Below are positions 12,714 to 17,794 of a stretch of DNA of 17,794 nucleotides, one piece after another. The position numbers were made by a program, and so were the translations under genes. The first letter of the stretch is position 1, and every line of letters starts with the position of its first letter. The notes below the pieces were generated by a model. It saw only the letters and a program-made list of their open reading frames with translations, was not told where the DNA came from and did no database searches. Source of the stretch: Archaeoglobus_B sp964471215. Its GTDB lineage: Archaea; Halobacteriota; Archaeoglobi; Archaeoglobales; Archaeoglobaceae. Where the stretch lies: assembly GCA_964471215.1 (NCBI GenBank), contig CAYYFC010000031.1, positions 1 through 17,794 on the forward strand. The letters are read 5' to 3'.

Positions 12714-13766
12714 TCAAACAATCCAACCTTTAACCTTTAACTCTCTACCAATCAAACGAAAAGTTAAAGCTTTGGCAAGAGCAACTATGCAGATCATCGT
12801 CCATAAAGGGTTGTAAATAAAGTAGTAAAGAGGCAAGAGTTTGAGTTCAATACTATAATTAGTTTTCTTTGAAAGTGCAACCATAACCAAAGCCCATATT
12901 ATAAAGGATGTTATCATCGCAATTAGATTTCTCATCACATGGAGTTCAAAAATGGATAAAAGGAGTAAGGACAAAAATTTGAAATGCACAAAGAACATGA
13001 AGGGAAGAATTAAGCTCAAAGCCTTTAGAATGATACTATCTGGAAATGTAAAGCCAAATATAAGCCCAACAACTGAGGGATAGAATGAAAACAGATATGG
13101 AACCCAAAGTTTCGGCTTTTTCAAAATATCCCAGAGGTTTTCTATCATGACTTCTGCTCCGCCCAAGCTCCATCTTTCCCTTTGAACAAGCCATTCCTTA
13201 AAGCTAGATGGAGCTTTCGTTATCGCTCTTCCGCAGATTCCAACTCTGTATCCGTTGAGTCCCAACCTCATACCTAAGTCTGTATCCTCGTTTATACGTT
13301 TCCTAAATCCACCCAATTTTAATAAGACATCCTTTTTTATTCCAAAAGCCGCTCCATTCAGACTTAGACACGAACCAAGCTTGGATGCGATCTTTGCAGT
13401 TAGAAACATATTGAAGTATTCTATGTTTGCAAGCCTTTCAATAAGAGATGAAGCGTTGATTTCCTTTACGATTTCCACCACATCAAACTCCTCAAAATCT
13501 CCCAATTCTGCTATTATAGTGTCTGAATCTACGAAAATTATGTAATCTCCCTCAGCTAAGGCAACGGCATCATTCAGAGCTCTCCATTTCCCCCTCCTTT
13601 TATCGCTTATCGTGGCCTTCAATCCGTACTTTCTTATAATCCTCAAGATTTTATCGCTTGGCTCATCTACTGCAATAATTATCTCGAATTCTTCTTTCGT
13701 AAACTTTTTCACATTCTCTTCAATAAAACCGGGCTCCCTGTAAGCTATCAGAACAGCAGACTTCAT
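12714..13766 (-). CDS. Membrane glycosyltransferase, family 2
   Basis: 350 residues: an N-terminal GT-A catalytic domain then about four or five membrane helices (roughly 222-243, 247-275, 281-299, 311-335). Catalytic marks are VDEPSDK near the sugar-nucleotide site, DSD at 80-82 (metal binding), NEDTD at 159-163 (base), and QRERW at 195-199, the last typical of processive enzymes such as cellulose and hyaluronan synthases. It probably builds or extends a polysaccharide or glycolipid at the cytoplasmic face; the sugar cannot be told. It follows the regulator gene with an ATGA overlap, so the two are coupled, and the regulator probably controls it. Confidence 0.88.
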   Translation of the reverse strand: MKSAVLIAYREPGFIEENVKKFTKEEFEIIIAVDEPSDKILRIIRKYGLKATISDKRRGKWRALNDAVALAEGDYIIFVDSDTIIAELGDFEEFDVVEIVKEINASSLIERLANIEYFNMFLTAKIASKLGSCLSLNGAAFGIKKDVLLKLGGFRKRINEDTDLGMRLGLNGYRVGICGRAITKAPSSFKEWLVQRERWSLGGAEVMIENLWDILKKPKLWVPYLFSFYPSVVGLIFGFTFPDSIILKALSLILPFMFFVHFKFLSLLLLSIFELHVMRNLIAMITSFIIWALVMVALSKKTNYSIELKLLPLYYFIYNPLWTMICIVALAKALTFRLIGRELKVKGWIV

Positions 13767-14080
13767 TCAAACATCTTCTCTAAATTTTCGATCTCTTTTA
13801 TTATTTTAGATTTTAATTTTCTTAAAACGTTTATCGGGTTTTCAGCCTTGTAAACGTATCCGATCCATCCCTTTTTGACAATCTCTCTCTTTACAATTCC
13901 CTTTTGACTCAAATCCTTTAGCCTCTCCCTTACAAATCTTGCGGATAAGCCTAGCTCCTTTGCAATCTCGCTCACCCTCATTTCTCCTTTTTCTAAAAGC
14001 AAAGAGTATATCTTCGAATCTGATGGCTTGAACTTCATATTTTCTAAGATCTTCTCGATGTCAAGTATTATGTTCCTCAT
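13763..14080 (-). CDS. Winged helix-turn-helix transcription regulator
   Basis: About 105 residues. PSDSKIYSLLLEKGEMRVSEIAKELGLSARFVRERLKDL followed by GIVKREIVKKGWIGYVYKAE is a classic archaeal winged helix of the TrmB/ArsR kind, with the recognition helix at SARFVRERL. A C-terminal amphipathic helix (VLRKLKSKIIKEIENLEKMF) could form a dimer coiled coil. There is no ligand domain. The inner ATG at 14080 is preferred over 14092 because GGTGAT stands 5 bases before it. The gene overlaps the glycosyltransferase start by four bases; regulation of that gene is inferred. From 14093 to 14270 nothing firm is seen. Confidence 0.82.
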   Translation of the reverse strand: MRNIILDIEKILENMKFKPSDSKIYSLLLEKGEMRVSEIAKELGLSARFVRERLKDLSQKGIVKREIVKKGWIGYVYKAENPINVLRKLKSKIIKEIENLEKMFE

Positions 14081-14270
14081 AAGAATCACCATCTAGGACT
14101 TTGAAATAAAGATTTTCTATTTTTTGCCACGACATCCTATGAGTACTTCTCTTCAACAAATTTTCTTCCCTTCTTTTCAAGTTTTTTGTATTCCATCTGA
14201 ATCTAAAAGAAAATCTGCAATAGCTTTTTAAAATTCCCACAAGCTTATGGTTACTCAACCACTTCTGATT

Positions 14271-14424
14271 ATTTCTTTTGACTTCCTCCCCGCTCTAAAC
14301 GGTGGATCGGAAAGTGTGTTGGTAATATATAAATGTTTATAAGGGTATTTAAATGGTTTATAAAGCATCAACACACTTTCCGATCTACTGTAAAGGGCGA
14401 AGCTTTCTTAGCAACGTTTTGTAA
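14271..14424 (+). repeat. Short IS605-type right end, split by a MITE-like insertion
   Basis: With 14300-14394 removed, the two halves join into a canonical right end: TTTGACTTCCTCCCCGCTCT, then AAAGGGCGAAGCTTTCTTAG, then CAACGTTTTGTAA, with hairpin CGCTCTaaAGGGCG. The terminal part matches the ends of copies B and C. No tnpB is adjacent. It belongs to an orphan or decayed element. Confidence 0.7.
14300..14390. mobile_element. 91-bp MITE-like element with 22-bp terminal inverted repeats
   Basis: The ends 14300-14321 and 14369-14390 are inverted repeats over 22 bases with two mismatches; the inner 17 bases, GATCGGAAAGTGTGTTG, are perfect. The interior is A/T-rich with no gene. TAAA at 14296-14299 and again at 14391-14394 is the probable target duplication, since deleting the element plus one TAAA restores the surrounding right end exactly. 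The transposase that moved it is not in the window. Confidence 0.78.
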
Positions 14425-14427
14425 AAT

Positions 14428-14529
14428 TCGCTTAGCATCAAAATTCTCATGCAATATCCCAGCTATGAACTCATTTATTCCTATATATGAACCAAAAAGA
14501 ACATATATCTTAGAGTCCTTTCGTAACAT
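14428..14529 (-). pseudogene. Possible 5' fragment of a gene cut by the right-end insertion
   Basis: On the minus strand an ATG at 14529 opens MLRKDSKIYVLFGSYIGINE and continues FIAGILHENFDAKR before the frame runs into the transposon right end and then the MITE. The native-looking part is about 33 residues with a hydrophobic core strand. It may be the start of a truncated gene divergent from the 54-aa gene, or a chance frame. No family is recognised. Confidence 0.25.
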
Positions 14530-14538
14530 GGTGAGAGT

Positions 14539-14703
14539 ATGAAGGAGATAAAAATCAAAATCCCAACTCCAGACGATATCCTTCGAGGAGAGTTTGGAAG
14601 ACACTTGCTAAAAGCATACAAGGAATTTCTGCTTACCGTGGCAAGTATTCCTCATAGGCATGTGAAGAGAATAGAAGAACTTGAAAAGCGGATCAAAGAG
14701 TAG
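14539..14703 (+). CDS. Small 54-aa hypothetical protein
   Basis: An ATG with GGTGAG a few bases upstream opens 54 codons: MKEIKIKIPTPDDILRGEFG, then RHLLKAYKEFLLTVAS, ending in a charged helix KRIEELEKRIKE. It looks like a compact helical protein with a short N-terminal strand, similar in style to small antitoxin-like or helper proteins common in archaea, but no family is recognised. The HEAT-repeat gene starts 29 bases later, so the two probably form one transcript. A role as partner of the HEAT protein is only a guess from position. Confidence 0.6.
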   Translation: MKEIKIKIPTPDDILRGEFGRHLLKAYKEFLLTVASIPHRHVKRIEELEKRIKE

Positions 14704-14732
14704 AAAGAGGTTGATTTTCCAATGGTGGAAAA

Positions 14733-15194
14733 ATGATCATTGGTGAAATCATAAACAGGCTGTTCAAACCGAACATAGAAAGGCTAAAGGCAAGATGGGA
14801 TATTGACGGATTGATAAAAGCTCTGAATCACAGAGATTACAGAATCAGAAAGAAAGCTGCGGAAGCTCTGGGAGAAATGAAAGCTAGAGAAGCTGTGGAT
14901 GCACTAATCAAAGCTCTGAAAGATGAGAATCCTGAGGTCAGAAAAGTTGCTGCTTATGCTCTTGGCAGAATTGGAGATGAAAAAGCAGTAAAGTCACTTG
15001 TTGAGGCTTTAAAGGATGAGAGCTTAGATGTCAGGTTTGAGGTAGCAAAGTCGCTTAGGGAGATAGGTTACAAGAGGTTTGCAGAACTGCCAAAGCTAAT
15101 TTCTGAAGTGCTAAATATTTCTAAAAATGAAGCTCTTAAGATTCTGGAAAATATTAGAAAGGGTAAATTTGATTTTTTCAGAAAGAGAGTGTAG
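14733..15194 (+). CDS. HEAT-repeat protein
   Basis: 153 residues with about three HEAT/PBS-lyase-type repeats: DIDGLIKALNHRDYRIRKKA, AVDALIKALKDENPEVRKVA and AVKSLVEALKDESLDVRFEV, each with the helix-turn-helix spacing of about 31 residues (repeats near 24-54, 55-85, 86-116). The C-terminal part (LPKLISEVLNISKNEALKIL...) departs from the repeat pattern, and the last residues are basic. Such proteins are scaffolds for protein binding; the archaeal ones are mostly uncharacterised. There is no catalytic motif. It follows the 54-aa gene by 29 bases. Confidence 0.85.
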   Translation: MIIGEIINRLFKPNIERLKARWDIDGLIKALNHRDYRIRKKAAEALGEMKAREAVDALIKALKDENPEVRKVAAYALGRIGDEKAVKSLVEALKDESLDVRFEVAKSLREIGYKRFAELPKLISEVLNISKNEALKILENIRKGKFDFFRKRV

Positions 15195-15270
15195 TTTATG
15201 CAAGTATTTAAAATTTAAACTAAAACTATAAATATTAACTATAAAACTGTTTACAATATAAATCTTTAAC

Positions 15271-15277
15271 GGAGGTG
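15271..15277 (+). promoter_or_regulatory. Strong ribosome binding site
   Basis: GGAGGTG lies 5 bases before the ATG at 15283, the clearest Shine-Dalgarno sequence in the window, and fixes the start of the four-cysteine protein. TATA-like A/T-rich motifs (CTATAAATATT, CTATAAAAC) lie about 45-65 bases before the start. Confidence 0.65.
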
Positions 15278-15282
15278 TTGAA

Positions 15283-15594
15283 ATGGAAGAAGCTCTTGGG
15301 AGATTTTTAGGAGATGTTATTGCTCGCCGTATGATTGAAAAGTTCGGTAATGACTTTGAAGGTTTGAAGAAATCCTTAGAGTATTTGTTTTCTTGGGAGA
15401 AGGATTTCAAGCTTGAAGTAGAAAGAAACAGCATAATATCCTCCGGGCTATGCCCCATCAAAAGGTTCTATCCGAGATATTGTGAGAAGGGTTGTATAGC
15501 ATTTGCAGAGAAATTCGCTGAGCACTTTAAAGCCAAGGCCGAAAGGATATCGACTGAGCCATGCACATTTAGGTTTACTTTAGAACGGGTATAG
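15283..15594 (+). CDS. Small four-cysteine protein, possibly V4R/ATC-hydrolase-like
   Basis: 103 residues. The C-terminal half carries Cys57, Cys67, Cys71 and Cys94 in the order LCPI...YCEKGC...EPCTFRFTL. That arrangement recalls the ends of V4R and L-2-amino-thiazoline-4-carboxylate hydrolase-like domains, where cysteines bind a metal or ligand next to a closing strand (C.F). The N-terminal half is helical (ALGRFLGDVIARRMIEKFG). If it belongs there it is a shortened version with only the C-terminal part. The assignment is tentative; a simple zinc-binding protein is the alternative. The start is fixed by a strong ribosome binding site. Confidence 0.55.
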   Translation: MEEALGRFLGDVIARRMIEKFGNDFEGLKKSLEYLFSWEKDFKLEVERNSIISSGLCPIKRFYPRYCEKGCIAFAEKFAEHFKAKAERISTEPCTFRFTLERV

Positions 15595-15624
15595 TAACCT
15601 GCATAATTATGGTAATAAACAACG

Positions 15625-16355
15625 ATGTCCCCGCAAATTATGAGTAATACTTCCGAAATCGTTCTGACAGCTCCAGCTACTGAGATGAGTACTCATCATG
15701 GCAAAGAGTTTTTGGGCTTTGGAACATTCACACATCTGGGAGTTATTCCCAGCTGGTTCATGAAGCTTTTCTTCTATCCGAAGGTTAAGAACAAAAACGG
15801 AGTAATTAAATTTGCTCCTTATGGGCTGAGAAAAGTTGAACTTGCATTTGTTGTTAAAGTCAAGGATGAAGCAAAGACTGGCAAGTATGGGTTGAAGCTC
15901 AAAGTAAGGTTCGATAGAATAGACGATCTTCTTTACCTCGACACGTATTTCTCTCAACTTGTTCCTGTTCAGAAAACCGTTCAAGGAAAAATGAAACTGT
16001 CACTTATAAGTATGAGGTTCTTACGGAGAGATACAAGCTTAGATACAAGGAAGAAAGTAGAGACATAACGATTCCGATATACGTTAAGGAAAGAGAAGTG
16101 AAGCTTGGAGTTGTAAATGTCTCAGCCGAGAACATGATTGGTAAAAGTAAGGGAAAATTGTTCGTTGAAGTGAAGAGCATTGGCGAGAAGACTGCGAAAA
16201 ATGCTTATCTTGCTTTGGAAACTCCATCTGGCTTTAAATCTTCTGCTTTAAGTTTATCGCAAGCCCAAGCAATGCCTGCGATGCCACCAGCGACGCAAAT
16301 GCAAATGCCTTCTGCAATGTCCATGCTACAATCTATGCCGTTTCAGAGTTCATAG
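15625..16355 (+). pseudogene. Chimeric, frameshifted gene: radical-SAM N-terminus joined to S-layer-like domain
   Basis: The first frame (15625-16068, 147 aa) opens EIVLTAPATEMSTHHGKEFL, GFGTFTHLGVIPSWFMKLFF and FAPYGLRKVE, which I recall as the start of archaeal COG1032 radical-SAM proteins. It then changes to VKVKDEAKTGKYGLKLKVRF, the style of COG1361 S-layer-type beta domains. At the A5 run near 15986-15990 the sense moves to another frame: NETVTYKYEVL then RDITIPIYVKEREVKLGVVN continues the S-layer-like domain to 16355, ending in a Met/Pro/Gln-rich tail. One extra A would restore the frame. Both the junction and the frameshift suggest a broken gene; slippage or a read error at the A run could explain the second. 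Confidence 0.6.
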
Positions 16356-16481
16356 AAAAAATAGGAATACATTGAAATTTTGATAAGTTTTTTATATTTC
16401 CTAACAGATTTGAAGAAATTCCTTAATGGGAGATGTGGGTTTTAGGGCAAGATGTGGGGAGTCCGGGGCAGATACGTATAA

Positions 16482-16518
16482 TGTTGCATTCGTAATATTT
16501 AAATACTTTTGTTGCATT
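16482..16518 (+). promoter_or_regulatory. Direct repeats and TATA box ahead of IS607
   Basis: TGTTGCATT occurs at 16482-16490 and again at 16510-16518, in direct orientation 28 bases apart, with a TATA-like ATATTTAAATAC (about 16496-16507) between them. Serine recombinases of this family bind short repeats near the element ends, so these are candidate recombinase sites or operators. The left boundary of the element is not visible; 16356-16481 shows nothing else. Confidence 0.45.
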
Positions 16519-16531
16519 TTATAAGATAACA

Positions 16532-17140
16532 ATGAAGTTGTATAGAACGGGGAAGGTGGCGGAGATACTTGGAGTAAACAGAGTTACTATAATTAGGTGG
16601 ATTAGACAAGGTAAGATTAAAGCAGTGAGGATTGGTAAAGAGTTCAGGATTCCAGAGGATGAAGTTAAGAGATTACTCAAGGGTAAGATCGCTAATATGG
16701 CAGTTATCTATGCGAGAGTTTCGTCGTCAGACCAGAAAAGTGATTTAGAGAGGCAAGTTGAATATCTAAAAGAATATTGTTCGGCTAAAGGGTACAACGT
16801 TGTAGAGATCTTAACAGATATTGCCTCTGGATTAAATGAGAAGCGTAGAGGATTAAGAAAGCTGTTTGGGTATGTCGTAAATGGTAAAATTGATGTTGTA
16901 GTGATTAGTTATAAGGATAGGCTTACAAGGTTTGGATTTAAGTATTTGGAAGAATTTTTCAGTTCGCATGGAGTCAGGATTGAAGCTGTCTTTGGTGAAG
17001 AGCCTAAGGATTTGCAACAAGAACTTATCGAAGATTTAATTGCCATTGTAACTTCATTTGCTGGTAGATTATACGGAATGAGGAGTCATAAAAAGAAGAA
17101 GGTGGTGGAAAGTGTCAAGCAAGCGATTAGAGACTGTTAG
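16532..17140 (+). CDS. tnpA: IS607-family serine recombinase (TnpA)
   Basis: 202 residues. N-terminal MerR-like helix-turn-helix: GKVAEILGVNRVTIIRWIRQ and GKEFRIPEDEV (residues 7-45). Catalytic serine-recombinase domain from about 56: IYARVSSSDQKSDLERQ with nucleophile Ser64, then SGLNEKRRGLRKL and YKDRLTRFG (Arg130, Arg133), then the C-terminal oligomerising helix ending in basic residues. Length and domain order, with the DNA-binding domain in front, are those of IS607 transposases, which insert through a serine-linked circular intermediate with little target choice. It looks intact. Its end overlaps the TnpB start by 29 bases. Confidence 0.93.
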   Translation: MKLYRTGKVAEILGVNRVTIIRWIRQGKIKAVRIGKEFRIPEDEVKRLLKGKIANMAVIYARVSSSDQKSDLERQVEYLKEYCSAKGYNVVEILTDIASGLNEKRRGLRKLFGYVVNGKIDVVVISYKDRLTRFGFKYLEEFFSSHGVRIEAVFGEEPKDLQQELIEDLIAIVTSFAGRLYGMRSHKKKKVVESVKQAIRDC

Positions 17141-17794
17141 GCTCACAGCAAAGTTCAAACTTGACGGAGAAGTAGATGAGAGTCTGTTTGAAACTTATAG
17201 GTCAATAGTTAACGAATTGTTAAATTACGCTCATTCTAAAGGAATTACATCCTTCAAGAGATTGAAATCTGAAAAATATCATGAGCTAAGGCGGAAGTAT
17301 TCATTACCATCTCATTACATCTACACAGCTTGCCAGATGGTCTGTTCAATCTACAAATCATTCAGAAAGCTTAAGAGAAAGGGGAAAGTTAAGACCGACA
17401 AACCTGTGCTAAAGAAAGATGTGATAATGTTGGATGACCACCTGTTCAAGCTCGATTTGGAAAATTGGACTGTCAGAATTTCATATAATGGAAGATTAGA
17501 GCTTAAGCTTCTACATGGAGAATATCACGAAAAATTCAGAGATTGGAAAGTAGGGCAAGCTTGGCTCGTCAAAAAGGTTGATGGAATTTACTTGAGCGTA
17601 GTATTCTCAAAGAACGTTGAGATAAGAGATTACAGAGATGTCATAGGAGTAGATGTAAACGAGAGCAACATTACAACTGCGACTAATCAAGGTTTTACAA
17701 CGTTTGAAACGAGAGAAAGAGTAATCAGAACAGCATATTTCTTGAAGAGGAGAAAAATCCAAACCAAGATTAAGTGTAGAAGGGTTAAAGCTAA
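17112..17794 (+). CDS. tnpB: TnpB of the IS607 element (cut by window end)
   Basis: A GTG start at 17112 overlaps tnpA and opens SKRLETVRLTAKFKLDGEVD, running 227 codons to the edge of the window without a stop. The N-terminal half is the usual beta-barrel and helical guide-binding part (LLNYAHSKGITSFKRLKSEK; HYIYTACQMVCSIYKSFRKL). RuvC-I is IGVDVNESNITTATNQG with Asp181. RuvC-II, the zinc ribbon and RuvC-III would lie beyond the window. It is more typical of the family than the cysteine-free TnpB at 11175. RNA-guided nuclease activity is expected from the family but cannot be judged from half a protein. Confidence 0.88.
   Translation, partial: MSSKRLETVRLTAKFKLDGEVDESLFETYRSIVNELLNYAHSKGITSFKRLKSEKYHELRRKYSLPSHYIYTACQMVCSIYKSFRKLKRKGKVKTDKPVLKKDVIMLDDHLFKLDLENWTVRISYNGRLELKLLHGEYHEKFRDWKVGQAWLVKKVDGIYLSVVFSKNVEIRDYRDVIGVDVNESNITTATNQGFTTFETRERVIRTAYFLKRRKIQTKIKCRRVKA

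Noticed and set aside
14061..14258. 65-aa Lys/Arg-rich reading frame upstream of the winged-helix regulator
   Set aside because: It overlaps the regulator's start, has no ribosome binding site or recognisable family, and its composition is that of AT-rich non-coding DNA.
15986..15990. Programmed minus-one frameshift at the A run
   Set aside because: The surrounding bases do not form a standard slippery heptamer and no clear downstream pseudoknot was seen; a mutation or read error is simpler.

Overview
The window looks like the chromosome of a hyperthermophilic euryarchaeon of the Archaeoglobales type. Evidence: archaeal TATA boxes a short way upstream of start codons, frequent four-base or longer gene overlaps, a JAMM protease that matches my memory of the Archaeoglobus AfJAMM protein residue for residue at the active site, archaeal Nep1, a DUF211 protein, and IS607 and IS605/IS1341-type TnpB elements. 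The order is inferred from recall, not from a search.

Layout. 1-577: the tail of an unrecognised gene, then a decayed copy (minus strand, about 211-446) of a transposon right-end sequence that recurs at 10418-10690 and 12259-12487. 578-2046: a four-helix membrane protein, a pyruvate kinase C-terminal-domain-like protein, and an unrecognised 161-aa protein on the minus strand. 2047-2718: no intact gene, but a remnant of a zinc-ribbon-less TnpB (minus, 2343-2471) and two strongly folded ends facing outward. 2719-3075: JAMM protease (minus). 3271-8245: the heart of the window, a compact plus-strand operon of eight genes: DUF211, an intact KaiC-like ATPase, three small proteins that look like decayed RecA/KaiC folds, a fusion of a decayed RecA-like domain with a Ras/MglA/CvnD-like GTPase, a Roadblock/LC7 protein and a V4R-domain protein. 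8246-10189: a minus-strand operon of yjbQ, nep1 and thiL, which pairs two enzyme types linked to thiamine phosphate with a ribosome-assembly methyltransferase.

10190-12713 is a mobile-element zone: a right-end copy bounded by inverted repeats, a folded region of unknown role, a 50-aa ribbon-helix-helix protein overlapping a cysteine-free TnpB, and that TnpB's right end. 12714-14080 holds a membrane glycosyltransferase with a winged-helix regulator (ATGA overlap, minus). 14271-14424 is a short IS605-type right end split by a 91-bp MITE-like element with a TAAA duplication. 14539-16355 carries a 54-aa protein, a HEAT-repeat protein, a small four-cysteine protein, and a broken gene that seems to join a radical-SAM N-terminus to an S-layer-type domain and has a frameshift. 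16532-17794 is an IS607 element: serine recombinase plus TnpB cut by the window end.

How the genes may work together (inference): the 3271-8245 operon has the parts of a signalling module. V4R is a possible ligand sensor, Roadblock a possible GTPase partner or activator as MglB is for MglA, and the GTPase is tied through its RecA-like half to a KaiC-type ATPase and several ATPase-dead relatives that could form a mixed ring. I do not recognise this whole set as a described system.
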